A stretch of DNA of 64,000 nt, taken from contig OZ244938.1 in the NCBI GenBank assembly GCA_965222175.1, forward strand, positions 2,356,001 to 2,420,000. Reading direction: 5' to 3'. Shown piece by piece: positions 44,808 through 54,909 of the stretch. Positions within the stretch are counted from its first letter, which is position 1. Each line of letters opens with the position of its first letter. The notes beneath the pieces are model-generated. The model saw nothing but the letters and a program-made list of their open reading frames with translations, did not search any database and was not told where the DNA came from. The translations under genes and the position numbers were made by a program. The DNA comes from NORP240 sp965222175. Lineage in GTDB: Bacteria > Pseudomonadota > Gammaproteobacteria > Pseudomonadales > Pseudohongiellaceae.

Positions 44808-45055
44808 GTGCAGCAGTCCTTAAGCCAATACCTGAAACAAGGCGGCATTTTACCGTATTGAAGCTGATAATCTACCGCGGAAACTGTCCCCGTTGCCGGT
44901 AACAGGCCGCGGCATTGCTTCGGCCCCGCTTACCGCGAAGGAACTGTCGCGGGCCACCCCTGCCACCCGGAATTACCGGGTCGAACCGCAGGCCTGTCGG
45001 ACTATCCTGTGCTAAGGTGCAGCACAGTCCGCAACCCGGCAGGTAAGATCAGGCC

Positions 45056-47071
45056 ATGATTGAGAACGCCAGAATCCACTGGCTGGACGACGGCTCGCCC
45101 TATTCCGCCAGCTTCAGCGACATTTACTTCTCCAGCCAGGGCGGCGATGCCGAAAGCCGGCACGTGTTTATCCGGGGCAATCACCTGCAGCAACGCTGGC
45201 AGGATCACGCTGACCGGCACCGCCCCTTCAGCATTGTCGAACTGGGGTTCGGCACCGGGCTGAATTTCCTGCAATGCTGGCAGCTGCTTGAACAGGTGGC
45301 CAACAGCAGGCTGCGGGTTCATTACCAGGCATTCGAAAAATACCCGTTAACAGGTGACGACCTGCGACGCTGCCTGGCCAGGTGGCCCGGACTGGCATCG
45401 CTGGGCCGGCGGCTCCTGTCCCTGTACGTCGATCATAGCGACGGTCAACACCGCTATCACCTTGCCGACAATCTCATCCTGGATATTTACTACGGTGACG
45501 CCCTGGAGGGACTGCAGGAGGTCATGTCCGCCACCCGCCCCGGCGTGGACTGCTGGTTCATGGACGGATTCTCCCCGGCTAAAAACCCGGACCTGTGGAG
45601 TACTGCGCTGACCGAGCGGATGTATGACTGGAGTGCTGTCGGCGCCACCGTAACCACCTACAGCGTCGCCGGAATGCTGAGGCGCAACCTGCAGGCCGCG
45701 GGATTCGAAGTAGCCAGGCAGCCTGGCTTTGGCAATAAACGGGAGATGCTGCTGGCCCGCAAGCCAGGGTCCGCAGACAGCGGACCGGATGGTTCAGCCA
45801 GTCCGGACCGCCGGCGTCCTCCCTGGTTTCAGCTGAATCCGGACTATCCCGCCGAACGCAAGGCCGTTGTAGTCGGCGGCGGTCTCGCCGGCTGCAGCAC
45901 GGCGTACAGCCTTACCCGCAGAGGGTGGCAGGTGACACTGATTGAAAGCGGCAATACGCTTGCTGCGGGCGCATCGGGCAATGCCCAGGCTGTCCTGCAG
46001 CCACGCCTGGCCGCCAGTCACGAGCCGGGATCACGCTTTTATCTCCACGCCCTGCTGTATGCCGCGCGTCAATACGGGCAGATACAACAGCACCGGGATA
46101 TCGGCTGGCATCCCTGCGGCGTCCTGAGACTGCCGGGAAATCGCCGCCGCGGAACACAGCGGCTGGTCCGCGAACCCGGCAGGTACTACGACAGCCGGGT
46201 AGTGTCGGTGCTGTCCCGGCAACAGGCCAGCGAGCTGGCCGGACTTGAGCTGGTCAGTGAAGCCCTGTGGCTGCCCCACGGCGGCTGGCTGCAGCCGGTG
46301 GCCCTGTGTCAGGCCTACCTGCAGATGATCGGTGCAGCGCAGCTGCAGCTGCTGACCGGCACCCGTGTGACCACGTTGACGCGGGAGGGCGATTCCTGGT
46401 GTGTCCGTGGTGACGACTCGGTCCTCGCCACGGCGCCGGTGGTAGTGCTTGCCAACAGTTACCACGCCAACTCTCTGCCCCAGTCCGCCTACCTGCCCCT
46501 GTCCCGGGTGGGCGGAGTGCTCACCGACGTGGCGGCGTCCAGGCAGAGCAGCACCCTGCAACGGGTGGTGGCCGGCGACAAGACCATCTGTCCCGCCGTT
46601 GCGGGCCGGCACTGTATTGGCGCAACCTACCGGCCCGGCGGCACCATTGCCGGAACTGTTACCCGGGATAACCAGGAAAACCTGGCGGCAATTCGCCAGG
46701 CATTCGTCCAGCTTGACCTGGGAGCGGACCTTCGGGGCCGGGCCTCGCTTCGCTGCAATGCGGAAGATTACTTTCCTGTGGTGGGAGGGCTACCCGACTA
46801 CGACGATTTCCTGCGGGTTTACGGTGCACTGCAACGTGACGCCAGCACCGAAATCCATGCCACGGCGAACTACCTGCCTGGACTGTTCGTCAACACCGCC
46901 CATGGTTCCTACGGGCTGGCGTCCTGCCCACTGGCGGCGGAGATGCTGGCAAGCCTGGTCAGCCATGAACCGACTCCCCTGCCGGCCACCCTGCAGGACA
47001 GCCTGAGCCCCGCCAGATTCATTATCCGCGCACTGCAAAAACAGCGCCTGGTGGCGTCGGCAAAGCAGTAG
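45056..47071 (+). CDS. mnmC: Bifunctional tRNA mnm5s2U modification enzyme MnmC
   Basis: The product is 671 residues. The N-terminal methyltransferase domain (about 1-245) has SIVELGFGTGLNFLQCW near 59-75 and VDCWFMDGFSPAKNPDLW near 163-180. The C-terminal FAD oxidoreductase domain starts at KAVVVGGGLAGCSTAYSLTRRGWQVTLIE near 269-297, then AAGASGNAQAVLQPRL. It converts cmnm5s2U34 to mnm5s2U34 in tRNA. Both domains look intact. Confidence 0.96.
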   Translation: MIENARIHWLDDGSPYSASFSDIYFSSQGGDAESRHVFIRGNHLQQRWQDHADRHRPFSIVELGFGTGLNFLQCWQLLEQVANSRLRVHYQAFEKYPLTGDDLRRCLARWPGLASLGRRLLSLYVDHSDGQHRYHLADNLILDIYYGDALEGLQEVMSATRPGVDCWFMDGFSPAKNPDLWSTALTERMYDWSAVGATVTTYSVAGMLRRNLQAAGFEVARQPGFGNKREMLLARKPGSADSGPDGSASPDRRRPPWFQLNPDYPAERKAVVVGGGLAGCSTAYSLTRRGWQVTLIESGNTLAAGASGNAQAVLQPRLAASHEPGSRFYLHALLYAARQYGQIQQHRDIGWHPCGVLRLPGNRRRGTQRLVREPGRYYDSRVVSVLSRQQASELAGLELVSEALWLPHGGWLQPVALCQAYLQMIGAAQLQLLTGTRVTTLTREGDSWCVRGDDSVLATAPVVVLANSYHANSLPQSAYLPLSRVGGVLTDVAASRQSSTLQRVVAGDKTICPAVAGRHCIGATYRPGGTIAGTVTRDNQENLAAIRQAFVQLDLGADLRGRASLRCNAEDYFPVVGGLPDYDDFLRVYGALQRDASTEIHATANYLPGLFVNTAHGSYGLASCPLAAEMLASLVSHEPTPLPATLQDSLSPARFIIRALQKQRLVASAKQ

Positions 47072-47072
47072 C

Positions 47073-48368
47073 TCAGCGCTGAAAAAGTGCGGTGATCACC
47101 CGATGCAGCTGGTAAGCGTCTTCCACGCCGGCCAGTTCACGAATGGAGTGCATGGCAAAAGTCGGCACGCCCACGTCCACGGTATCGATTCCGGTTACCG
47201 CGGCGGTGAGTGGGCCAATGGTACTGCCACAGGCCAGGTCGCTGCGCATGACAAAGGACTGGGACTCAACCCCCAGCTGTTCACAGCAGGCGCGAAACCG
47301 GGCAACCGATTCCGTGTTACTGGCATAGCGCTGGTTGGCGTTGATTTTGATCACCGGTCCACGGTTCAGCGCCGGCCCATGGGCAGGATCATGGAGTTCG
47401 GCATAGTTGGGATGGATGCCGTGGGCGTTATCCACGGAAATCAGCAGTGACTTGCGCAACGCGCGTTCCAGCGCATCCGGGTGATCGCCTGCCCTGCTGG
47501 CCAGACGCTGCAGCACGGATTTCAGGAACGGCCCCTGGGCACCGGACGCCGACGTACTGCCCACTTCTTCGTGATCATTGCATACCATCACCGACGTGAA
47601 CTCGGCCTCGGCGGCAATCAGGCTGTGGGTAAGCAGGTAGCAGCTGAGCAGGTTGTCCAGGCGGGCGGCCGCGATAAACTGCCCTTCCAGGCCGATAATT
47701 GCCGGCGCCTGGGTATCGTAGAAATACAGCTCATGGGCAAGAATCCTGCTGACCCCGGGCTGCCCGCCTTCCCTGGCCAGATGCCTGAGCAAAAAATGTT
47801 CCAGGGTGCGGGTTTCCCCGTCCCCGGGTTGCAGCAGAATTGGCGGCAGGTGTTTCTGGGCATCGATACTGCGGTTCTTGTTGGCCTCCCGATCCAGGTG
47901 AATGGCCAGGCTGGGGATTATCGCCACCGGTCGGCGCAAATCAAGCAGACAGGTTTTCAACTGACCGCCGCTGTCGAGAAAGGCAACTTTGCCCGCCAGT
48001 GACAGGTCCCGATCGAACCAGGGATTCAGCAGGGCCCCACCGTAAACCTCGACGCCAAGCTGCAGGTAGCCCTGGGCGTTGCGCTCGGCCACCGGTTTGA
48101 CTTTCAGGCAGGGGCTGTCGGTATGGGCACCGGCCAGCTGGATACCGTGCTCGATGGTCGATTGTCTGCCATGACGAAAGGCGATGAGGGACCCGCCGCG
48201 CTTCACCAGGTAACTGCCGCCGGGCTGTAAATCCCAGTCTGCAGACTCGTCCAGCAGCTGAAACCCGGCACCGATCAGCGCAGATTCCATGCCGACAACG
48301 GCGTGAAACGGCGTCGGTGAATCCTGGATGAAAGCAAGCAAGCCGCTGTTGAAAGTCTGCTTATCCAT
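47073..48368 (-). CDS. apeB: M18 family aminopeptidase
   Basis: The product is 431 residues and is a di-zinc peptidase. QLAGAHTDSPCLKVKP near 77-92 carries the first zinc His and Asp. MVCNDHEEVGSTSASGAQG near 263-281 has the catalytic Glu pair. MRSDLACGSTIGPLTAAVTGIDTVDVGVPTFAMHSIRE supplies the last His. It is cytosolic. It converges with mnmC with one base between stops. Confidence 0.93.
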   Translation of the reverse strand: MDKQTFNSGLLAFIQDSPTPFHAVVGMESALIGAGFQLLDESADWDLQPGGSYLVKRGGSLIAFRHGRQSTIEHGIQLAGAHTDSPCLKVKPVAERNAQGYLQLGVEVYGGALLNPWFDRDLSLAGKVAFLDSGGQLKTCLLDLRRPVAIIPSLAIHLDREANKNRSIDAQKHLPPILLQPGDGETRTLEHFLLRHLAREGGQPGVSRILAHELYFYDTQAPAIIGLEGQFIAAARLDNLLSCYLLTHSLIAAEAEFTSVMVCNDHEEVGSTSASGAQGPFLKSVLQRLASRAGDHPDALERALRKSLLISVDNAHGIHPNYAELHDPAHGPALNRGPVIKINANQRYASNTESVARFRACCEQLGVESQSFVMRSDLACGSTIGPLTAAVTGIDTVDVGVPTFAMHSIRELAGVEDAYQLHRVITALFQR

Positions 48369-48416
48369 CCGCTGTCCGATTACGATGTCCGGGCTTCAGT
48401 TGTTCCTTAGCGAACT

Positions 48417-49115
48417 TCAGCGAACTTCCAGCAGTTCCACGTCGAAAATGAGGGTCGCGAAAGGTGGAATAACCGGCGGTGAGCCTGCTTCGCCATAGGC
48501 CAGGTCGTAGGGAATATAAATTCGCCACTTGTCACCGACTTTCATCAGTTGCAGCGCCTCGGTCCAGCCGGCAATCACCTGGTTGAGACCGAACTGGGCC
48601 GGTTCACCCCGATCTACGGAGCTGTCAAAAACCGAGCCATCGATAAAGGTACCGTGATAGTGGGCCAGTACGGCATCACTGGCGGAAGGTGACGGCGCAC
48701 CGCGCTCCCCGGACTCCAGGACCTGGTATTGCAGGCCGGACTCCAGCACCACCACGTCGTCATTTTCAGCGTTTTCTGCCAGGAATTCTTCGCCTTCCTG
48801 TCGGGCCGCTTCCATCTGCTCGGCCTGCTGGGCCACCATCCGCTGCTGGAAGGTCTGGATGGCGGTAATGATTTCCTCGTTGCTCAGTCGTGTTTCACCA
48901 CTGACTACATCACGCACACCGGCCAGAAAGGTATCGATGTCGATGTCATCCAGCAACTGCTGCTGCAGCAGGCTTTGACCGATGTTGACACCGATGCTGT
49001 ACGCTATTCGGGCATCCTCGTCCTGAAGATCCACTTCCTGGGCCATGGCGTTGCCCGCCAGCCCCATGATTGCGGCCAGCAGTGCACAGACCCCGAGTGG
49101 TTTTACCATGTTCAT
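48417..49115 (-). CDS. FKBP-type peptidyl-prolyl isomerase, periplasmic
   Basis: The product is 232 residues. A signal peptide ends at GNAMAQ (about 25). An FKBP_N dimerisation helix (DARIAYSIGVNIGQSLLQQQL ... QQRMVAQQAEQMEAARQEGEEFLAENA) follows. The C-terminal FKBP domain has YHGTFIDGSVFDSSVDRGEPAQFGLNQVIAGWTEALQLM. The layout is that of Mip/FkpA. The ATG at 49115 has AAGGAA eight bases upstream. Confidence 0.93.
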   Translation of the reverse strand: MNMVKPLGVCALLAAIMGLAGNAMAQEVDLQDEDARIAYSIGVNIGQSLLQQQLLDDIDIDTFLAGVRDVVSGETRLSNEEIITAIQTFQQRMVAQQAEQMEAARQEGEEFLAENAENDDVVVLESGLQYQVLESGERGAPSPSASDAVLAHYHGTFIDGSVFDSSVDRGEPAQFGLNQVIAGWTEALQLMKVGDKWRIYIPYDLAYGEAGSPPVIPPFATLIFDVELLEVR

Positions 49116-49343
49116 AATGTGAAGTTCCTTGCCCACGCAAAAGGGCCGTTTCAAGTTTGCCAGTAATACTGGTCGAGGCCGCATACTACCTGTCCTGCGG
49201 CCTAATTGCCAGTCTTCGCCATCGACCTGACTCACAGATCCGCAATGGTCCGTCTGGCTACTACACGACTTCCGTTTGGGCTATGATTGGCGGCGTGGGA
49301 CAATGCCGGCCCCACTCTTCACCGGCCCGGCGGAGCCCTTAAC

Positions 49344-49856
49344 GTGAAACCGACTCGCCCTGCTCTTACTGTCCTTGCCCTGGTACTCGCCGCAAGCGGA
49401 TGTTCCAGGCAATTCGCGGTGACCGTCAATAACCGATCGGTCTATGATCCCCGCCTGCCGGCGCAACTGCTGCAAGTCGTCGATTCGGATCTGCAGGGCT
49501 GCATCAACCTGGCCGTTCAGCAGCAGGGCATAAGCAATCCGGCGGAACTGACGGTGCTGTCCTGCGCGGCGGCCAACGTCACCGACCTGGAGGGTATCGA
49601 TCAGTTTCGTAACCTGCGGTTTCTCGACCTTGCCGGGAATAATTTCACCGATCTGCGCCCGCTTACTTCCCTGCCGCAACTCACCGGGCTGAGCATACCG
49701 GACAATCCCGTCACCGACATCGCCCCGCTGCTGTCCATGGAATCCCTTACTGCCGTTATCCTGACAGGCAATGTTCGCATCCCCTGTACCCAGCTGGACA
49801 GGCTGGAAGAGCGCCTCGGCCGTAACCTGACGCGGCCAGCCACCTGCCGCAGCTGA
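49344..49856 (+). CDS. Leucine-rich-repeat lipoprotein
   Basis: The product is 170 residues. A lipobox LAASGC at about residue 20 predicts a lipid-anchored protein. Three LRR-like units follow (LEGIDQFRNLRFLDLAGNNFTDLRPLTSLPQLTGLSIPDNPVTDIAPLLSMESLTAVIL), internalin-like in spacing. GGAG nine bases before the GTG at 49344 sets the start. It may bind a protein partner in the envelope; the function is unknown. Confidence 0.72.
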   Translation: MKPTRPALTVLALVLAASGCSRQFAVTVNNRSVYDPRLPAQLLQVVDSDLQGCINLAVQQQGISNPAELTVLSCAAANVTDLEGIDQFRNLRFLDLAGNNFTDLRPLTSLPQLTGLSIPDNPVTDIAPLLSMESLTAVILTGNVRIPCTQLDRLEERLGRNLTRPATCRS

Positions 49857-50067
49857 CCGCTGAACCCGAACCGGCGGGTGTGGTCTTTAACAGCCGCCGG
49901 ATAACTGCTACATTGCCGTTCAGAGGTAAACCGACCGGCAGACGCCCCGGCCTCGTCATGATAGCCACACGGTTGTCATTGAGGAGCCCCGGCGCCATGC
50001 ACCGGTTACGAAACAGGACTGAGAAGCCGGACCTCCTGCGTTGCCAAGCTCAGCTGACAGACAGGGT

Positions 50068-50703
50068 ATGGACATGATTTTTGCTTCAGGACACAGTATT
50101 TTCTGGCGATTGACCGACGAAACCGGCGAAGGCAGCGACGTGGTCAGCATCGTTTTATCCAACCAGAGCAGACGAGAGGTGTCGGAGGTCGAAATTGAGA
50201 CAGACATCATTTCTTCGCCGCACAAGTCCGCACAGCCCGATTACCCGGTGGATATTGAATGGAACAAGTCGGATCTGGATCTTTTCCTGACCCTGCTGAG
50301 AAATACCCTGGGTGAAGGTGAGGGCAACGATGATTACGAGCAGATCGAACTGGATCTGACTGATGAATCCGTGCTGCGCATCATGCATATCGTCGCCGCC
50401 GCCCGTTTTGCCACGCCCTATCCCGCGGACGGCGTAATCCGGCGATCCCAGGCCAACTTCGGTGATGCCGTGGAAATGAAGGTGGGCGAACGCATCAGTC
50501 TCGATACCATCGACGGCTTCAAACCGGCAGTTATCGTCTCCCTGAGTGAAGAACTCAGCTGCGTGCTGCTGGACGAAATCACCGCCCCCAGCGGTGACAA
50601 TATCCAGCTGGATCGCCATGACCTGGTGGTCGTGGAAAAAGACTGGGTCCTGCCGGGCAGCCTGACGTCAACCCAGCGCGGCGAGGCTGACATTATCCAC
50701 TAG
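50068..50703 (+). CDS. Hypothetical acidic protein
   Basis: The product is 211 residues with no signal peptide, membrane segment or recognised domain. It is strongly acidic in the middle (LGEGEGNDDYEQIELDLTDESV). The C-terminal half is beta-rich (AVEMKVGERISLDTIDGFKPAVIVSLSEELSCVLLDEI). Consistent codon use across the frame supports a real gene. It shares its stop region with miaE on the other strand (50700-50703). ATG 50074 is an alternative start. Confidence 0.65.
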   Translation: MDMIFASGHSIFWRLTDETGEGSDVVSIVLSNQSRREVSEVEIETDIISSPHKSAQPDYPVDIEWNKSDLDLFLTLLRNTLGEGEGNDDYEQIELDLTDESVLRIMHIVAAARFATPYPADGVIRRSQANFGDAVEMKVGERISLDTIDGFKPAVIVSLSEELSCVLLDEITAPSGDNIQLDRHDLVVVEKDWVLPGSLTSTQRGEADIIH

Positions 50704-51314
50704 CAGGCTGCTGACATTTTCAGCGGGACACCGCTGTGGAAGCGCAGTTGACTGTCGGCTGTAAGTATCAGGTCCCTTTCTTTATGTAAAAAGAAATCGA
50801 TGCGGGCAGCCGGGTCTTCCGCTGCGTATTGATGGACAAAATTCAGGTAATCCTGGAAATGTCTCGATTCCGACCTGAGCAGGTTCCGGTAAAACCTGGC
50901 CAGGTCCGGCTCCAGGACCGGAACCAGCTTTTCGAACCGTTCACAGGAACGGGCTTCCACCAGTGCCCCGATAATAAGGATATCGATCAGCCCGTTCTGC
51001 CGGTTGTAGTCGATGTGCTGGCGCAGGGTCGAGGCATAACGTGACGGGGCGAGACGACGATAAGGGATGCCCTTGTCCACCAGGACCGTTACCACTTGCT
51101 GAAAATGCAGCAATTCCTCCCGGGCAAGACGGGACATGGTCACCAGCAGTTCCGGCTTGTCGACATGCCGGTACATCAGGTTCATCGCCGTTGCGGCTGC
51201 CTTCTTCTCACAATTGGCGTGATCGATGAGCAGCGTATCGAGATTTGCGCTGGCGGCATTGACCCAGGAAGGCGGTGTCTCGCAGTCCAGGAAGCGAAGA
51301 AACTCCCCGGTCAC
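50700..51314 (-). CDS. miaE: tRNA-(ms2io6A)-hydroxylase MiaE
   Basis: This di-iron monooxygenase hydroxylates ms2i6A37 in tRNAs that read UNN codons. The product is 204 residues. Iron ligands lie in DHANCEKKAAATAMNLMYRH near 31-50, LAREELLHFQQV near 63-74, GALVEARSCERFE near 116-128 and LLRSESRHFQDYL near 145-157. The start overlaps the rmuC stop by 4 bp. Confidence 0.95.
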   Translation of the reverse strand: MTGEFLRFLDCETPPSWVNAASANLDTLLIDHANCEKKAAATAMNLMYRHVDKPELLVTMSRLAREELLHFQQVVTVLVDKGIPYRRLAPSRYASTLRQHIDYNRQNGLIDILIIGALVEARSCERFEKLVPVLEPDLARFYRNLLRSESRHFQDYLNFVHQYAAEDPAARIDFFLHKERDLILTADSQLRFHSGVPLKMSAAC

Positions 51315-52702
51315 TGCCGTGTCTCCTGTTGCGAAGCAGCCTGCTCGTCTTCCGGGCCCGCCAATGCCTCCTGCTCGTCAGCCAGCTCTGCAGACTGGAG
51401 CAGCTCACGCTTGTGCTGCTTGGAAGTCTTGGCGCCAAGCTTCTTGAGTTTTTCCACGCGACCAATGAGGTTGCCCCGGCCGCTAAGCAGCTTGTTATGA
51501 GCCAGATCATAGGATTTCCGGGTAGCCTCCAGTTTACCGCCGACATCCTCGAGGTCACCGACGAAGCCGACGAACTTGTCGTACAGCGCCCCTGCCCGGC
51601 TGGCGATTTCAAGGGCATTCTGGTTCTGCTGGGCCATGCGCCAGATATTCTGGACCGTTCGCAATGTGGTCAGCAATGTCGAGGGGCCGACAATGATTAT
51701 GTTTTTCTCGAAAGCATCGATGAACAGCTCCGTGTCCTGCTGGGCCGCTACGGAAAATGCCGCTTCCACCGGCATAAACAACAGGATGAAATCAAGAGAA
51801 TTGACCCCTCCCAGGTTCTGGTAGTCCTTGGCCGAAAGCAGCTTCACGTGATTCCTGATGGACTGGATATGCTGCCTGAGATAGTCGGCCTTGCGGGTCG
51901 GATCGTCTTCACTGCAGAAACTCTCGTAGGCTTTCAGCGAGACCTTGGCGTCAATGACGATGTCCTTGGCTTCCGGCATATGAACAATCACATCCGGTTG
52001 TGAGCGCCTGCCGTCCGGCGCTTTCAGGCTGACCTGTACTTCATATTCACGCCCCTTGACCAGCCCGGATTTTTCCAGGATGGATTCAAGTATCATTTCC
52101 CCCCAGGTTCCCTGCGCCTTGTTGTCCCCTTTCAACGCGTTGGTCAGATTCACGGCGTCTTCACTGATCCGGCTGTTGAGTTCCTGCAGATTCTTGATCT
52201 CGCGGGCCAGGGAGAATCGCTCCTTGGATTCCCGGTCGTAGGTCTCTTCCACACGTTTTTCGAACAACTGGATTTTTTCCTGCAAGGGCTTGAGAATCTG
52301 GGCAATATTCTCCTGGTTACTGGCGGTAAAGCGCTTGCTCTTGTCTTCCAGGATTTCGCTGGCGAGTTGTTTGAATTGCAGGCTCATCTGCTCCCTGGCA
52401 TTTTCCAGCAGCGCCAGCTTTTCATCGAATTTCTGCCGTTCTGAGGATAATTCAGACTGCAGCCGGGCGAGCTGCTCGCGCAACGCAGAGTTTGACTGCT
52501 GCAGCTCGGACTCCCGCGACGTCGAAGTGCGCAGGTCGTGCTGCAGAAGCTGCAGCTCTTCGTCCTTCCCCTGAAGCCGCTCGGCAAGCGTGGCGATCTG
52601 CTGATCCCGATCCGTGACTTTACGGTGGGTGAACAGGAAGGTTACCAGGCAGGCCAGCAGAACCAGCGATGCGACAACCACCAGGGCCAGGAGAGTATTC
52701 AT
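51311..52702 (-). CDS. rmuC: DNA recombination protein RmuC
   Basis: The product is 463 residues. An N-terminal membrane anchor (LLALVVVASLVLLACLVTFLF) and a long coiled coil (about 30-200) lead to the RmuC nuclease-like domain with NKAQGTWGEMILESILEKSGL, YEVQVSL, QPDVIVHMPEAKDIVIDAKVSLKAYE and FILLFMPVEAAFSVA. It limits inversions at short inverted repeats. It lies between bamC and miaE on the same strand. Confidence 0.95.
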   Translation of the reverse strand: MNTLLALVVVASLVLLACLVTFLFTHRKVTDRDQQIATLAERLQGKDEELQLLQHDLRTSTSRESELQQSNSALREQLARLQSELSSERQKFDEKLALLENAREQMSLQFKQLASEILEDKSKRFTASNQENIAQILKPLQEKIQLFEKRVEETYDRESKERFSLAREIKNLQELNSRISEDAVNLTNALKGDNKAQGTWGEMILESILEKSGLVKGREYEVQVSLKAPDGRRSQPDVIVHMPEAKDIVIDAKVSLKAYESFCSEDDPTRKADYLRQHIQSIRNHVKLLSAKDYQNLGGVNSLDFILLFMPVEAAFSVAAQQDTELFIDAFEKNIIIVGPSTLLTTLRTVQNIWRMAQQNQNALEIASRAGALYDKFVGFVGDLEDVGGKLEATRKSYDLAHNKLLSGRGNLIGRVEKLKKLGAKTSKQHKRELLQSAELADEQEALAGPEDEQAASQQETRQ

Positions 52703-52721
52703 GCGTCAGCTTCTGTGGGGC

Positions 52722-53813
52722 TCAGAGATTGGTCAGTATTGACTGCAGCAGTTCGGCTTCCACTGCCGCCAGGGAATTGCCGTCAACCGGACTGGCGGTG
52801 ATGCGTACGCCATTGCTGATTTCTTCCAGTCTGAGCTGAAACCGGTTGGTGGAACTTTGCTGTTCCTCCTCGTCGTCACTGAAAACCCGCGAAAAGAATC
52901 CCCCACCTTCAACCTCGCCCTCCTGCCCGGCAAAATCGACTTCGAACACATTGTTGTCACGATCCCGGGACAGGACATCGATACCGGCGTCACCCAGTGC
53001 CTGGCCAACCTGGCCCCAGGCCCGATTGAGGCTGATGCGCACTTCCAGGACCGGGCTCTGGCCCGGGCTCTCGATGAGGCTGGCCTTGCTTTCTCCGGAC
53101 AGGCTGCCGGCCAGGAGGCTGGCCGAGGAGGAGCTGTAAATATCGGTGCGGTCCGCAAGGTACTGGGAGATTTCCTGCAGCACCTCGAACTCGCGTTCTT
53201 CCGAATCGGAAAGACGCGGCCATACTATCAGTTCATTGGCCGTCGCGGATTCCGGCCTGCTGATCTGCACCAGGGAAATTTCCGAGCTGCCGTTATGAAT
53301 TCCCGGTTCTATGCGCAGGCGTAATTTTTCCCGCTCGTCGATAAATCCCGGGGAAAACCGCCAGACCGTTTCCATGACACCATCCACCGGGTTTTCGTAA
53401 TCCAGTTCAATGCCCCGCTGGGTCCAGTAATCCCTGACCCGCGGCCATACCTGGCCCGGTGCTGCGGCTATCACAATCCAGTTTTCCCCGGAAAAACGCC
53501 TGATCATTACGCCTTCGGGCCGGTTGGAATCCAGGGGCTTGGGCCGCGGTACCGAGCCGGTAAGGTCCTCTGAGACGGAAATCACTTCTTCCGGTACCAC
53601 GTAAAGCTGGTCCAGGGTATAGCTGTCCAGGTTATCCGGGACCCGGATCTCGGGTTCCACCGGAGCAAGCAGGTACTCACCCTGGCGGTCCCGGAAAATT
53701 CCGTCGTCACCGGCCAGGTAGGAGCAGGACAGCTGTGAGAGTCCCAGCAAAAGGACGACGATGACCCGACCGGGCCGGGTGGCGATGGCTTTGACGAAGT
53801 GAAGTAACAGCAT
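52722..53813 (-). CDS. bamC: Outer-membrane assembly lipoprotein BamC
   Basis: The product is 363 residues. A lipobox LSQLSC (Cys30) follows a hydrophobic segment. NlpB/BamC sequence includes an unstructured N-terminus (VPDNLDSYTLDQLYVVPE) and two helix-grip domains (RFSGENWIVIAAAPGQVWPRVRDYW and VRISLNRAWGQVGQALGDAGIDVLSRDRDNNVFEVDF). It lies 8 bp downstream of dapA, as in E. coli and Pseudomonas. Confidence 0.93.
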   Translation of the reverse strand: MLLLHFVKAIATRPGRVIVVLLLGLSQLSCSYLAGDDGIFRDRQGEYLLAPVEPEIRVPDNLDSYTLDQLYVVPEEVISVSEDLTGSVPRPKPLDSNRPEGVMIRRFSGENWIVIAAAPGQVWPRVRDYWTQRGIELDYENPVDGVMETVWRFSPGFIDEREKLRLRIEPGIHNGSSEISLVQISRPESATANELIVWPRLSDSEEREFEVLQEISQYLADRTDIYSSSSASLLAGSLSGESKASLIESPGQSPVLEVRISLNRAWGQVGQALGDAGIDVLSRDRDNNVFEVDFAGQEGEVEGGGFFSRVFSDDEEEQQSSTNRFQLRLEEISNGVRITASPVDGNSLAAVEAELLQSILTNL

Positions 53814-53821
53814 AGTCCGGG

Positions 53822-54706
53822 TTATCGTTCCAATTTTATTCCTGCCGCAGTAAGCGCCTCGCTTACTTGGTCATGAAAACTGGCATTTAGTTCCACCAGC
53901 GGGAGACGGATTCCCCGTTCAATGAGACCCATCTTGTACAACGCCCATTTCACGGGAACAGGATTGGACTCCAGAAACAGGCGTTGATGCAACAGCGCGA
54001 CCCGGCTGTTCAGTGCCTCCGCCGTTTCCCGGTTTCCGGCGATCGCTTCCCGGCAGAGCTCATGCATGATTGCCGGTGCCACGTTGGCAGTCACCGAAAT
54101 ATTTCCGGCCGCACCACCCAGCATCATTTCCATGGCGATGGGATCATCACCGCTGTAGACCGCGAGGTTGCCTGCGGATTGCCGTACCAGCTGCAGCCCT
54201 CGTTCCACGTTGCCGGTGGCTTCCTTGATACCAACGATATTGGGCAGCCGGGTCAGTCTTGCCACCGTATCCGGCAACAGGTCACAGGCGGTCCGACCCG
54301 GCACATTGTAGAGGATCTGCGGAATGTCCACTGCCTCGGCGATGGCTTTGAAATGCCGGTAGAGGCCTTCCTGGCTGGGCTTGTTGTAGTACGGCGTTAC
54401 CAGCAGGCAGGCATCGGCGCCGTGTTCCAGGGCTGACTCGGTAAAAAACCGGGCCTCCCGGGTAGAGTTTGACCCGGTTCCGGCGATTACCGGTATTCGA
54501 CCGGCTGCATGCTCGACACAGCGGGCCACCAGCTCGCAATGCTCCTTGAAGGTCAGGGTTGCGGATTCGCCCGTTGTGCCCACGACCACCACGGCGTCGG
54601 TGCCGGACTCGATATGCCAGTCAAGCAGGCGATAAAAGGCCGGATAATCAATGTCACCGTTGTCCAGCATCGGGGTGACGATAGCGACGATACTACCCTT
54701 GATCAT
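53822..54706 (-). CDS. dapA: 4-hydroxy-tetrahydrodipicolinate synthase
   Basis: First committed step of lysine and diaminopimelate synthesis. The product is 294 residues. Active-site Thr44-Thr45 (VVGTTGESATL), Tyr107 (TPYYNKPSQEGLYRHF), Tyr133 (ILYNVPGRT) and the Schiff-base Lys161 (GIKEATGN) are all present. It is followed by bamC. Confidence 0.97.
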   Translation of the reverse strand: MIKGSIVAIVTPMLDNGDIDYPAFYRLLDWHIESGTDAVVVVGTTGESATLTFKEHCELVARCVEHAAGRIPVIAGTGSNSTREARFFTESALEHGADACLLVTPYYNKPSQEGLYRHFKAIAEAVDIPQILYNVPGRTACDLLPDTVARLTRLPNIVGIKEATGNVERGLQLVRQSAGNLAVYSGDDPIAMEMMLGGAAGNISVTANVAPAIMHELCREAIAGNRETAEALNSRVALLHQRLFLESNPVPVKWALYKMGLIERGIRLPLVELNASFHDQVSEALTAAGIKLER

Positions 54707-54909
54707 TTCTGTCCTTGATCATTAGCTTGTTGTCTAGTGGTTGAACAGCCTGTTGCACTCCACGGCAGAATCCTGCCGCAGCACAGTCCTGCAGCTGCCA
54801 GACTGCCGGCGTGATCGACTTCCCGACATTGCCGGGTGCCATTGTGGTCCAGCCAGACGTGACCGGTCAGCGCCATTTGCCACGGTGAAGTCCTGAACCA
54901 CCGGGTACC

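Noticed and set aside
54707..54909. Lysine riboswitch or terminator between the AI-2E gene and dapA
   Set aside because: Only a 6-bp hairpin (cggcag/ctgccg) is present; there is no extended lysine-box structure or T-run.
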